Translations under genes and position numbers: made by a program | Notes under the pieces: generated by a model | Told to the model about the DNA's origin: nothing | Seen by the model: the letters and a program-made list of their open reading frames with translations, nothing else | The model's database searches: none | Source: JAWSUT01 sp033549345 | GTDB taxonomy: Bacteria > Bacillota > Dethiobacteria > Dethiobacterales > Dethiobacteraceae | Assembly: GCA_033549345.1 (NCBI GenBank) | Contig: JAWSUT010000040.1 | Location: 1-18,553 of the forward strand | Direction of reading: 5' to 3' | Length of the DNA stretch: 18,553 nucleotides | In this document: positions 1 through 7,077 of the stretch, piece by piece | How positions within the stretch are numbered: position 1 is the stretch's first letter | Layout of the letters: the number at the start of each line of letters is the position of its first letter

Positions 1-93
1 TTTTTTGGGGTAAACTGATTTTTGTCAACGCTAATAGGTCTTTAAACATCAGTATTCCACAACATCGCAATTAGCTCATAGACAGCGCTAAAT
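1..93. other. Non-coding stretch downstream of truA
   Basis: This is the 93 nt after the truA stop codon. I see no gene and no convincing terminator hairpin. On the minus strand there is a TTGACA hexamer at 28..23, but the matching -10 position would fall in an A-run at the window edge, so a promoter cannot be judged. In many Bacillota rplM and rpsI follow truA, so the next gene may lie just outside the window; that is inference. Confidence 0.4.
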
Positions 94-831
94 TTATCGT
101 TCATACTTTACTTCACGCAGAATCAACCCGTGGGGCGGAACGGTCCAGCCGGCAGCATTACGGTCCCGGGCCTCAATAACCGGCCGCAGATCGGGCTGTC
201 GTTTACCCCGGCCCACTTCGATGAGTGTGCCGGCAATGATACGTACCATATTATAGAGAAATCCGTCTGCTTCCGCTGTGATGGTAATATACCTGTCCGA
301 CTCTGTTACATCCAGCCGCAGCAAGTTGCGGACTGTGCTTTTTACGGCACTGCCGGCAGATTTAAATGAACTGAAATCATGTTGACCCACCAGGTTAGCG
401 GCAGCTGCCTGCATCAGGGCCACATCCGCAGGATAACGGACGTGGTAGGCAATATGCCGTGTAAGCACCCGTGGATGGGGGGCATTATCAATTGTATAGG
501 TGTAGAGTTTGCTTGTGGCGCTGAAACGGGCATGAAAATCATGGGGCACAACTTCTGCGGCGTAGGTTACGATATCCCGCGGCAGAACGGCATTTAAAGC
601 GTAGGGAATCCGCTCCGCGGGGATTGTTGTCTTCACATGAAAGTTAACCACCTGGCCGGCTGCGTGGACACCGGTATCAGTGCGGCCTGAAGACGCAACC
701 CGCAGACGCTCTCCGAAGATCTTTTGCAGGGCGTCTTCAAGGATTTGCTGAACGGTAACAGCATTTTTCTGCAGCTGAAAGCCGTGATAATTTGTTCCGT
801 CATACCCCAGAATCAGTTTAATGTTCTGCAA
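94..831 (-). CDS. truA: tRNA pseudouridine(38-40) synthase TruA
   Basis: TruA converts uridines 38, 39 and 40 of the tRNA anticodon stem-loop to pseudouridine in the cytoplasm. The protein is 245 aa, normal for the family. The N-terminus has the family pattern NIKLILGYDGTNYHGFQ, and the catalytic motif GRTDTGVHA carries the nucleophilic aspartate at about residue 52. A C-terminal DGFLYNMVRIIAGTL block is also typical. The frame stays open up to a TTG at 858, but I chose the TTG at 831: it lies 8 nt after an AGGGGG ribosome binding site and gives the family N-terminus (M-QNIKL). The gene is the last of the ecfA1-ecfA2-ecfT-truA group and follows ecfT by 83 nt, an arrangement common in Bacillota. 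The identity is very secure; the start is likely but not proven. Confidence 0.96.
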   Translation of the reverse strand: MQNIKLILGYDGTNYHGFQLQKNAVTVQQILEDALQKIFGERLRVASSGRTDTGVHAAGQVVNFHVKTTIPAERIPYALNAVLPRDIVTYAAEVVPHDFHARFSATSKLYTYTIDNAPHPRVLTRHIAYHVRYPADVALMQAAAANLVGQHDFSSFKSAGSAVKSTVRNLLRLDVTESDRYITITAEADGFLYNMVRIIAGTLIEVGRGKRQPDLRPVIEARDRNAAGWTVPPHGLILREVKYER

Positions 832-914
832 GAAGGATTCCCCCTCTTTAACAGGCAAGGGTGGTAATTTCGGATTAAACCGGAGTTAGGTTACTATAGA
901 TACCCTGACCCGGA

Positions 915-1718
915 TTAGATTTTGAGGAGCAGGAGGATGGTAAGGAAGGCAGCACTGGTGGCGATGGCGATGTAGTCGATGGGCGCGGCTGTGAGTTCTC
1001 GGAGGCGTGTGCGCCCTTCCCCGCCGCGGTAACAGCGGGCTTCCATGGCAATGGCCAGGTCGTCGGCGCGCCGGAAGGATGAAACAAACAGCGGGACCAT
1101 CAGAGGGACCAGGCTTTTTGCCCGACGGAAGACATTGCCGCTTTCAAAGTCGGCGCCGCGGGCCATCTGAGCCTTCATTATTTTTTCGCTCTCCTCCATC
1201 AGGGTAGGAATAAAGCGTAGGGCTATTGTCATCATCATGGCAATCTCATGGGAGGGAACACCGATTTTTTTTAGCGGCTTCATCAGGTACTCCAGACCGT
1301 CGGCCAGGGCGATAGGCGATGTGGTCAGTGTCAAAAGCGAGGTGGATACCACCAGGAAGATAATGCGCAATACCATGAAAAAGCCCATGTAGACGCCTTC
1401 GGATTCCACAGTCAACGGTCCAAGACGCAGCCAGACTTCGCCGCCCTTGGTCATAAAAAAGTGCACAATCAGTGTAAAGATCATGATATAAAAAACGGGG
1501 CGCAGCCCACGAAAGAAATATCTCCGCGGCAGGCCGGACATGACCAGAAGTGTAAACAGTACAGCGCCGATAGCCAAATAGCCCAAAAATGAACGGACGA
1601 TAAAGACGGTAACAATAATCAGAAGCAGGGCAATGAACTTGGCTCTGGGGTCTAAGCGGTGAAGCACAGAGTCTCCGGGCATAAACTGCCCGATGGTTAT
1701 GCTTTTAAACATACTCAT
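915..1718 (-). CDS. ecfT: ECF transporter transmembrane subunit EcfT
   Basis: EcfT is the membrane scaffold of energy-coupling factor importers. It connects the EcfA1/EcfA2 ATPases to exchangeable substrate-binding S components for vitamins or metals. The 267-aa protein has several hydrophobic segments (about residues 26-60, 74-90, 108-132 and a C-terminal one at 245-266). The cytoplasmic helices carry the coupling motifs: ARG at about 186-188 (context MARGADF) and a second, ARC, at about 227-229 (context MEARCYRGG). The ATG overlaps the ecfA2 stop in an ATGA (4-nt overlap), which implies translational coupling, and a GGGGGA ribosome binding site lies inside the ecfA2 3' end. No S-component gene is present, as expected for a shared (group II) module, so the substrate cannot be inferred here. 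Confidence 0.95.
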   Translation of the reverse strand: MSMFKSITIGQFMPGDSVLHRLDPRAKFIALLLIIVTVFIVRSFLGYLAIGAVLFTLLVMSGLPRRYFFRGLRPVFYIMIFTLIVHFFMTKGGEVWLRLGPLTVESEGVYMGFFMVLRIIFLVVSTSLLTLTTSPIALADGLEYLMKPLKKIGVPSHEIAMMMTIALRFIPTLMEESEKIMKAQMARGADFESGNVFRRAKSLVPLMVPLFVSSFRRADDLAIAMEARCYRGGEGRTRLRELTAAPIDYIAIATSAAFLTILLLLKI

Positions 1719-2575
1719 GAGCCGTTTCCCCCTAAAAGACGCAGGATCGCTTCTTTGGCGGCGGGCACGGAAAAGACGTCAAGGGGCACATCTTTGCCCG
1801 CTTTGCGCAGCTTATGCATCAGAAGAGACATTTGCGGCAGCGCCATTCCTACCTGGTCCAGCTTGTCCGCATCGGCAAAAACTTCAGCCGGTGTTCCGGC
1901 AAGTTTTATTTCGCCCTCTTCCAGAACAATCAGCCGCCGGGCCCGGCTGGCCACTTCTTCCATACTGTGTGAAACCAGAATGACGGTCAGACCCTCTTCT
2001 TTGTGCAGCAGGTCGATTCTGTCGAGGATTTCCTCGCGCCCACGGGGGTCAAGTCCTGCGGCGGGTTCGTCGAGGATAATGACTTCCGGCTCCATGGCCA
2101 AAACGCCGGCCATGGCGACACGGCGCATTTGCCCCCCGGAAAGTGAAAAGGGCGAGCGGCCCTGAAGCTCTTTAGGGTCAAGGCCCACTAATAGCAGTGC
2201 TTTTTCTACGCGGGCGGTAACTTCCTCCGGCGGCAGGCCAAGGTTTTTGGGGCCAAAAGCCACATCATCTATCACTGTTTCTTCAAAGAGCTGCTGCTCC
2301 GGGAACTGAAACAACAGGCCAACACGACGGCGCATAGCTGCCAGACCGGCTTTTTCGGCTCCTACTTCCTGCCCGTCAAGGAATACCCGCCCCTTTGTGG
2401 GGGACAGGAGTCCGTTTAAATGCTGGACAAGAGTGGATTTTCCCGAACCGGTCTGGCCGATAATCGCCAGATAGTCCCCTTTTTGAATCTCAAGATTGAT
2501 ATCTTTCAAAGCTGAGGCCTCAAACGGCGTGCCCGGCATATATGTGTAGCCGACATTTTCCAGGTTTAAGAGCAT
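1715..2575 (-). CDS. ecfA2: ECF transporter ATPase EcfA2 (CbiO-type)
   Basis: This is the second ATP-hydrolysing subunit of the energy-coupling factor module, acting on the cytoplasmic face with EcfA1 and EcfT. The 286-aa protein has the EcfA2-type N-terminus (YTYMPGTPFE). Walker A is GQTGSGKS at about 40-47, the Q-loop is around FQFPEQQLFEET, the ABC signature LSGGQ is at about 145-149, Walker B VIILDE at about 165-170, and the H-loop histidine at about 203 (VSHSMEE). Its ATG lies inside the last codons of ecfA1 (10-nt overlap), and its own stop overlaps the ecfT start, so the three are probably translated as a coupled unit. The A2 rather than A1 assignment rests on the YTYxPGTPFE motif and on gene order. 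Confidence 0.95.
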   Translation of the reverse strand: MLLNLENVGYTYMPGTPFEASALKDINLEIQKGDYLAIIGQTGSGKSTLVQHLNGLLSPTKGRVFLDGQEVGAEKAGLAAMRRRVGLLFQFPEQQLFEETVIDDVAFGPKNLGLPPEEVTARVEKALLLVGLDPKELQGRSPFSLSGGQMRRVAMAGVLAMEPEVIILDEPAAGLDPRGREEILDRIDLLHKEEGLTVILVSHSMEEVASRARRLIVLEEGEIKLAGTPAEVFADADKLDQVGMALPQMSLLMHKLRKAGKDVPLDVFSVPAAKEAILRLLGGNGS

Positions 2576-3414
2576 ATCTGTTCCACCAGTTCATCCACCG
2601 TCATCAGCCCTGCCGGCAACTCAATACCGGCCTGACGCAGCTCCCGGACCAAATCGGCCACTGGAGGCACATCAAGGCCCAAAGAGCGCAGCTCCCTGAC
2701 CTGTTGGAAGATTTGACGCGGAACTCCGTCCATGGCTATACTGCCGCGATCCATGACAATAACTCTGCCGGCTTCCACAGCCTCTTCCATAAAATGTGTA
2801 ATATAAACGATGGTAATACCTTCCTCACGGTTAAGGCGGCTTACGGTCGCCAGTACCTCGCTGCGTCCCCGCGGGTCGAGCATGGCGGTGGGCTCGTCAA
2901 AAATGAGGACTTTCGGTCGCATGGCAATAACACCGGCTATGGCCACCCTTTGCTTCTGGCCGCCGGAGAGCAGGTGCGGCGCATGCCGTTTATAAGCGGC
3001 CATGCCTACTGCTTCCAGTGCTTCATCAACACGGATCCGGATTTCTGCGGACGGCAGTCCCAGATTCTCCGGGCCAAAGGCCACATCTTCTTCCACAGTT
3101 GTGGCCACAATCTGGTTGTCCGGGTTCTGAAAGACCATACCGGCAGTCTGACGGATATGCCAGTGGGCTGCCGTATCTTTGGTAGAGGCACCGTCAATCC
3201 AGATGTCCCCAGTGCCCGGCAGGAGCAGAGCATTAAAGTGTTTGGCAAGCGTTGACTTCCCGGAGCCGTTTGGCCCAAGGACAGCCACAAATTCCCCCTG
3301 ATTGATGGTCAGGTTGATATCGCGCAGTGCCCAGGTCTCCCCGGCTTCTTCGGTATGATAGCGGTAACCGAGCCCTTTGGTGCGGATAATTTCGATTTGA
3401 CTCACCCCCGGCAC
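2566..3414 (-). CDS. ecfA1: ECF transporter ATPase EcfA1 (CbiO-type)
   Basis: This is the first ATPase of the energy-coupling factor module, pairing with EcfA2 on EcfT. Numbered from position 3414, Walker A GPNGSGKS is at about 47-54, FQNPDNQ is the Q-loop, LSGGQ is at about 149-153, Walker B VLIFDE at about 169-174, and the H-loop histidine at about 207 (ITHFMEE). The length of up to 282 aa is normal. The start is uncertain: the first GTG (3414) has no ribosome binding site, the next GTG (3405) lies within the only Shine-Dalgarno-like run (GGGGGTGAG), and 8 nt beyond its G-run stands an ATC codon (3396) that would give the usual family N-terminus (IEII). The gene follows a hairpin terminator after rplQ, so it may have its own promoter or depend on read-through. 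Confidence 0.93.
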   Translation of the reverse strand: MPGVSQIEIIRTKGLGYRYHTEEAGETWALRDINLTINQGEFVAVLGPNGSGKSTLAKHFNALLLPGTGDIWIDGASTKDTAAHWHIRQTAGMVFQNPDNQIVATTVEEDVAFGPENLGLPSAEIRIRVDEALEAVGMAAYKRHAPHLLSGGQKQRVAIAGVIAMRPKVLIFDEPTAMLDPRGRSEVLATVSRLNREEGITIVYITHFMEEAVEAGRVIVMDRGSIAMDGVPRQIFQQVRELRSLGLDVPPVADLVRELRQAGIELPAGLMTVDELVEQICS

Positions 3415-3431
3415 GCTTTAGCGGGAATACA

Positions 3432-3464
3432 AAGAAAATCGACGGCTGCTCTGTCGATTTTCTT
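3432..3464 (-). terminator. Hairpin between rplQ and ecfA1, probable terminator
   Basis: A perfect 12-bp inverted repeat (AAGAAAATCGAC at 3432-3443 and its complement at 3453-3464) encloses a 9-nt loop. In the minus-strand transcript the 3' arm ends in TTTTCTTTG, a U-rich stretch typical of intrinsic terminators in Bacillota. It sits about 19 nt past the rplQ stop, where the ribosomal cluster would end. Because the outer stem is A/T-rich and symmetric, it could also work on the plus strand. It may be only partially efficient and let some transcription continue into ecfA1. Confidence 0.6.
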
Positions 3465-3482
3465 GCGTTACCATTTTACTGT

Positions 3483-3821
3483 CTATACTAATTCAATGAT
3501 TGCCATCGGCGCAGCATCGCCGCGGCGCGGGCCGACTTTCAGGATGCGGGTATAACCGCCCTGCCGGTCCTCGTAACGCGGGGCGATGTCTTCAAAAAGC
3601 TTTGTCGCCGCGGATTCATCAAGGAGATAGGCCAGTGCCTGGCGCCGCGCATGCAAATCGCCGCGCTTGCCAAGAGTAATCATCTTTTCAGTAATACTGC
3701 GGATTTGTTTCGCTTTGGCCTCTGTGGTCTCTACCTTTTCGGCGAGAATGACAGAAGTAACCAGGTTGCGCAGCATGGCACGGCGGTGGTCACTGCGACG
3801 TCCGAATTTCCGTAATACCAT
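3483..3821 (-). CDS. rplQ: 50S ribosomal protein L17
   Basis: L17 is a large-subunit protein that binds 23S rRNA close to the peptide exit region. The 112-aa product is the short bacterial form and shows the family N-terminus LRKFGRRSDHRRAMLRNLVTS, followed by the conserved EKVETTEAKAKQIR block and an ending GDAAPMAIIELV. The ATG is preceded by GGAGGG at good spacing and lies 14 nt after the rpoA stop. It is the last ribosomal gene of the cluster and is followed by a terminator-like hairpin. Confidence 0.98.
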   Translation of the reverse strand: MVLRKFGRRSDHRRAMLRNLVTSVILAEKVETTEAKAKQIRSITEKMITLGKRGDLHARRQALAYLLDESAATKLFEDIAPRYEDRQGGYTRILKVGPRRGDAAPMAIIELV

Positions 3822-3835
3822 GGCTTCTCCCTCCT

Positions 3836-4783
3836 TTACTCGTTGCTGTCACGCAGGTTCAGATTCAGTTCATCAAGTTTGTGCTGGACTTCTTCCAGCG
3901 ATTTTTTGCCGAGGTTGCGGACTTTCATCATTTCCTCTTCGCTCTTTTGCACCAGTTCCTGAACAGAGTTAATCCCTGCCCGTTTCAGGCAGTTGTAGGA
4001 GCGAACGGAAAGATCCAGTTCCTCAATGGTCATCTCCATAATTTTGGCCTTGTCGTCTTCATCTTTTTCATCCATGATTTCAACTTCATCGGTTTTTTCA
4101 GTGAGGTTAATAAACAGGCCAAGGTGTTTGGAGAGAATTTTAGCCCCGAGGCTGATGGCTTCATCCGGACGGATGCTGCCGTCAGTCCATACTTCGAAGG
4201 TCAGTTTGTCATAGTCTGTATGCTGCCCTACACGGGTGTTTTCCACTTTGTAGTTCACGCGTTTAATTGGCGAGAACAGGGAGTCCATGGGAATCACGCC
4301 AAGCGGCTGCCCCGGTTCCTTGTTTCTTTCCGCGGAAACATAGCCGCGCCCGTTGACAGCGGTAAGCTCCATATAGAGCCGGCCTCCTTCTTCCAGGGTG
4401 GCAATGTGCAGGTCGGGATTTAAAACTTCCACGTCGGCCGGGAGTTTGATGTCTCCGGCGGTAACCACACCCTGACCGGCCGCAACAATAACCAGCGACT
4501 GCGGGTCATCAGAGTGAATTTTCATGGCCAGTTGCTTCAGGTGCAAAATAATTTCTGTGGTGTCTTCGAGAACACCGGGAATGGTGGAAAACTCATGCAA
4601 TACATTTTCGATTTTTACTGCTGTAACAGCAGCTCCGGGCAGGGAAGAAAGCAATATCCGGCGGAGTGAATTCCCCAGGGTAATGCCGTATCCCCGTTCC
4701 AGAGGCTCAATGACAAACTTTCCGTAGGCATTGTCGTCGTTACCGTCGACACGCTCAATTTTGGGCTTTTCAATTTCTATCAA
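3836..4783 (-). CDS. rpoA: DNA-directed RNA polymerase subunit alpha
   Basis: The alpha subunit dimerises to nucleate RNA polymerase assembly and, through its C-terminal domain, contacts UP elements and activators. The 315-aa protein has the N-terminal dimerisation core (GKFVIEPLERGYGITLGNSLRR at about 20-45), an acidic linker (about 230-245, rich in D/E/K), and a helix-hairpin-helix C-terminal domain (about 255-305: VRSYNCLKRAGINSVQEL then VRNLGKKSLEE). The frame extends to a TTG at 4792, but I chose the TTG at 4783, which lies about 10 nt after AAGGAGGG and gives the family start M-IEIEKPKIE. It lies between rpsD and rplQ as in nearly all bacteria. Confidence 0.98.
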   Translation of the reverse strand: MIEIEKPKIERVDGNDDNAYGKFVIEPLERGYGITLGNSLRRILLSSLPGAAVTAVKIENVLHEFSTIPGVLEDTTEIILHLKQLAMKIHSDDPQSLVIVAAGQGVVTAGDIKLPADVEVLNPDLHIATLEEGGRLYMELTAVNGRGYVSAERNKEPGQPLGVIPMDSLFSPIKRVNYKVENTRVGQHTDYDKLTFEVWTDGSIRPDEAISLGAKILSKHLGLFINLTEKTDEVEIMDEKDEDDKAKIMEMTIEELDLSVRSYNCLKRAGINSVQELVQKSEEEMMKVRNLGKKSLEEVQHKLDELNLNLRDSNE

Positions 4784-4847
4784 GGTTTCCAAACCCTCCT
4801 TCTCGATTCCATTACCAAACGCGAGGGCATTTCGTTTTCCTCAAGGA

Positions 4848-5477
4848 TTAACGGGAATAAAGCTCGACTATGAGGTGCTCGGCAATGGGGATATCGATTT
4901 CTTCACGGTTGGGCAAACGGACAATTTTACCGCTCAGGTTTTCACGGTTGACTTCCAGCCATTCCATGGTGCCCTGATTCCGCATGATTTCCGCCAGGTC
5001 TTTAAAGCGTCCTTTGTCGCGGCTTTTTTCACGGACAGCCACCACATCACCGGCACGAACCTGATAAGACGGAATGGTTACTTTCTGGCCGTTTACTTCA
5101 AAGTGGCCGTGCTTGACAAGCTGGCGTGCCTCGGGACGGGAAAGGGCAAAACCCATGCGGTAAACAATATTGTCCAGGCGGGATTCCAGAATTTGCAGCA
5201 GGTTTTCGCCGGCAATCCCTTTGCGGCGGGCCGCTTCCTTAAAGTATTTGTTAAATTGGCTCTCCAGCACGCCGTAGGTCCGGCGGGCTTTTTGTTTCTC
5301 ACGAAGCTGCAGGCCGTATTCGGAAACTTTGCCCCGACGGCGCTGGCCGTGTTGTCCGGGTGCATATGTCCTGCGGTCTACAGCACATTTTTCAGTGTAG
5401 CAGCGTTCGCCTTTGAGAAAGAGCTTCAGTCCTTCGCGGCGGCATTGTCTGCATACAGCTCCAGTATATCGTGCCAA
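4848..5477 (-). CDS. rpsD: 30S ribosomal protein S4 (zinc-binding form)
   Basis: S4 is a primary 16S rRNA-binding protein that starts assembly of the 30S body and contributes to decoding accuracy. The 209-aa product begins ARYTGAVCRQC and carries the four-cysteine zinc site of the C+ form at residues 9, 12, 26 and 31. The S4 RNA-binding domain follows around residues 98-160 (LESRLDNIVYRMGFALSRPEARQ, then VNGQKV). The frame stays open further upstream, but the TTG at 5477 has AGGAGG 10 nt before it and gives the conserved N-terminus. In several bacteria S4 represses its operon; I see no specific structure here that shows it. A 64-nt spacer to rpoA contains no clear hairpin. Confidence 0.97.
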   Translation of the reverse strand: MARYTGAVCRQCRREGLKLFLKGERCYTEKCAVDRRTYAPGQHGQRRRGKVSEYGLQLREKQKARRTYGVLESQFNKYFKEAARRKGIAGENLLQILESRLDNIVYRMGFALSRPEARQLVKHGHFEVNGQKVTIPSYQVRAGDVVAVREKSRDKGRFKDLAEIMRNQGTMEWLEVNRENLSGKIVRLPNREEIDIPIAEHLIVELYSR

Positions 5478-5496
5478 AAAAACTGCACCTCCTTTA

Positions 5497-5892
5497 TTAA
5501 ACTCTGCGCCGTTTGGGCGGACGGCATCCGTTGTGCGGAATCGGTGTGACATCTTTAATCAGGTTGACTTCCAGGCCGGCGGCCTGCAGGGAACGAATGG
5601 CTGCTTCCCGGCCGGATCCAGGCCCTTTGACTACGACTTCAACCTCTTTGAGGCCATGCTCCATTGCAGATTTCGCAGCATTTTCCGCAGCCAGCTGTGC
5701 GGCAAACGGTGTAGACTTCCTTGAGCCCTTAAAACCGACGGCGCCGGCACTGGCCCAGGAAATAACATTGCCTCCCAGATCGGAGATTGTAATATGCGTG
5801 TTGTTAAACGTGGACAGAATGTGTGCCACGCCATGTTGGATATTTTTACGTTCACGCCTTCTCGGGCGCGTAGCTTTTTTGCGTGCTACCAA
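5497..5892 (-). CDS. rpsK: 30S ribosomal protein S11
   Basis: S11 is a platform protein of the 30S subunit that helps form the E site and the Shine-Dalgarno cleft. The 131-aa product has a basic N-terminal tail (ARKKATRPRRRERKN), the conserved GVAHILSTFNNTHITISDLGGN segment (about 21-42), and the typical C-terminal KDVTPIPHNGCRPPKRRRV. It starts with TTG at 5892, seven nt after a GGGGGG ribosome binding site. It lies 22 nt after rpsM and 19 nt before rpsD. Confidence 0.97.
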   Translation of the reverse strand: MVARKKATRPRRRERKNIQHGVAHILSTFNNTHITISDLGGNVISWASAGAVGFKGSRKSTPFAAQLAAENAAKSAMEHGLKEVEVVVKGPGSGREAAIRSLQAAGLEVNLIKDVTPIPHNGCRPPKRRRV

Positions 5893-5914
5893 GACATTTC
5901 CCCCCTATCTTCAC

Positions 5915-6286
5915 TTACTTTTTACGCCGCACACCAACGGTGCGCTTCGGGCCTTTGCGGGTACGGGCATTGTTCTTGGTTGTCTGCCCACGAACCGGCA
6001 GGCCTCTGCGGTGGCGAATACCGCGGTAGCTGCCAATTTCCATCAACCGTTTGATGTTCATGGCAACTTCGCGGCGAAGGTCACCCTCCACCTTGTAGTT
6101 TTTGCCGATATACTCACGCAACCTGTTGACTTCATCTTCCGTCAGGTCGCGAACACGGGTGTCCATATTGACGGCCGCCTGTGTCAGGATTTCCTGACTG
6201 GTTCTCCTGCCGATGCCGTAAATATAAGTTAGCGCAATTTCCACGCGTTTTTCACGCGGCAGGTCGATTCCGGCAATCCTCGCCAT
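5915..6286 (-). CDS. rpsM: 30S ribosomal protein S13
   Basis: S13 sits in the head of the 30S subunit, contacts the P-site tRNA and forms a bridge to the 50S. The 123-aa product begins MARIAGIDLPREKR and contains the helix-hairpin-helix YGIGRRTSQEIL (about 24-35), GSYRGIRHRRGLPVRGQ (about 84-100) and a basic tail NARTRKGPKRTVGVRRKK. The ATG at 6286 was chosen over an upstream in-frame start because GGAGGTGCAC lies directly in front of it. An A/T-rich 70-nt spacer separates it from rpmJ. Confidence 0.98.
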   Translation of the reverse strand: MARIAGIDLPREKRVEIALTYIYGIGRRTSQEILTQAAVNMDTRVRDLTEDEVNRLREYIGKNYKVEGDLRREVAMNIKRLMEIGSYRGIRHRRGLPVRGQTTKNNARTRKGPKRTVGVRRKK

Positions 6287-6356
6287 AGGATGTGCACCTC
6301 CATTTCTTTTCACAACGTAATTAGAATTTCCAAACTTTTCCCTTATTATGCAAATT

Positions 6357-6470
6357 TTAGCCCTGTTTCTGCTTGTGCTTCGGATTCTCGCAGATCACCA
6401 TGACTTTTCCTTTGCGTTTGATTATTTTGCATTTCTCGCAAATGGGTTTCACAGATGGTCTGACTTTCAT
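6357..6470 (-). CDS. rpmJ: 50S ribosomal protein L36 (zinc-binding form)
   Basis: L36 is the smallest large-subunit protein and binds 23S rRNA near the L7/L12 stalk base. This short frame reads 37 residues, starting MKVRPSVKPICEKCK and ending ENPKHKQKQG. It has the complete C-C-C-H zinc ribbon: cysteines 11, 14 and 27 and histidine 32. An AAGGAGG ribosome binding site lies 7 nt before the ATG, and the gene starts 22 nt after the infA stop, in the canonical infA-rpmJ-rpsM order. The length is normal for the family. Confidence 0.97.
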   Translation of the reverse strand: MKVRPSVKPICEKCKIIKRKGKVMVICENPKHKQKQG

Positions 6471-6492
6471 CCCAAAACCTCCTTCTTGGCGT

Positions 6493-6714
6493 CTACTTGT
6501 AACGATAGGTAATCCGACCACGTGTCAGGTCGTATGGAGATAATTCCACCAAAACCCTGTCCCCTGGGAGGATCCGGATAAAGTGCATACGAATTTTTCC
6601 CGAAACATGGGCCAGTACCTTATGTCCGTTTTTCAGTTCGACGCGAAACATCGCATTTGGCAGAGGTTCGATAACCGTACCTTCCACCTCAATAACGTCT
6701 TTCTTCTTTGACAT
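6493..6714 (-). CDS. infA: Translation initiation factor IF-1
   Basis: IF-1 binds the A site of the 30S subunit during initiation and assists IF-2 and IF-3. The 73-aa product is a single OB-fold domain: KKDVIEVEGTVIEPLPNAMFRVEL, GHKVLAHVSGKIRMHFIRI, and PGDRVLVELSPYDLTRGRITYRYK. The ATG at 6714 gives the family N-terminus (MSKKKDVIEVEG), although the frame is open upstream. Its Shine-Dalgarno (GGGAGGG, about 11 nt upstream) and its first 26 nt lie inside the 3' end of the preceding KOW gene, so the two are likely coupled in translation. Confidence 0.97.
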   Translation of the reverse strand: MSKKKDVIEVEGTVIEPLPNAMFRVELKNGHKVLAHVSGKIRMHFIRILPGDRVLVELSPYDLTRGRITYRYK

Positions 6715-7018
6715 CAGGTTCGTTTCCCTCCCTTTCTCCCCCAGGATGGCCGCAACCACCCATCTCACGGATTGCCCGTGCCACTTCTTCATCACGTGCT
6801 TTCTTTCTGCGGATTTTTTCGGCAAGTTCAACGGAAACCGTATTGTATATCTGCAGGTGACGAAGATTCTTTTTTTTAGGGCTTTTTAGGGGGCGATTTA
6901 AACCATTGGCAACCAGGACGAAATTGGGTTCCAGGACACCCACAACCAGGTAGTGTTCCCCTGTGTCACGGCCTGATACCGACCGGACCAGGGTTCCCGG
7001 TTTTGGCGGTTGTAGCAT
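6689..7018 (-). CDS. KOW domain-containing RNA-binding protein (L14e-like)
   Basis: This small basic protein of 109 aa belongs to the KOW-domain (L14E/L6E/L27E-like) proteins often found between map and infA in Clostridia; its role there is probably ribosome- or RNA-related but not established. The N-terminal part shows the KOW pattern PGTLVRSVSGRDTGEHYLVVG (about 7-27), then a basic patch NRPLKSPKKKNLRHL (about 41-55) and a helix rich in K/R/E (65-88). The ATG at 7018 has AGGGA about 9 nt upstream. The last ~20 residues (GCGHPGGEREGNE and onward) look like a non-conserved extension and are encoded over the infA ribosome binding site and start codon, with a 26-nt overlap. Confidence 0.85.
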   Translation of the reverse strand: MLQPPKPGTLVRSVSGRDTGEHYLVVGVLEPNFVLVANGLNRPLKSPKKKNLRHLQIYNTVSVELAEKIRRKKARDEEVARAIREMGGCGHPGGEREGNEPDVKEERRY

Positions 7019-7077
7019 ACGTAAACATCCCTTCACCTGACAAGAGTTACAGTCCCTACGTGTTTGCCAAGAGTACA

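Noticed and set aside
1..28. TTGACA-like -35 box on the minus strand before the window edge
   Set aside because: The -10 position with 17-18 nt spacing falls in an A-run and partly outside the window, so a promoter cannot be supported.
832..914. Partly palindromic CTATAG region between ecfT and truA as a terminator
   Set aside because: The symmetry is short and mismatched, and there is no U-run; not enough for a terminator call.
2542..3255. Plus-strand open frame (237 codons) opposite ecfA1
   Set aside because: It lies fully over the ATPase gene with intact Walker motifs on the minus strand; no evidence for a real product.
4731..5549. Long open frame on the plus strand (272 codons) opposite rpoA and rpsD
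   Set aside because: It runs antisense over two highly conserved genes, shows no recognisable domain, and has no ribosome binding site; the frame is open because of codon bias on the other strand.
6287..6356. A/T-rich rpsM-rpmJ spacer as an internal promoter (CATAAT)
   Set aside because: No -35 hexamer at a proper distance and no extended -10; the A/T richness alone is weak evidence.
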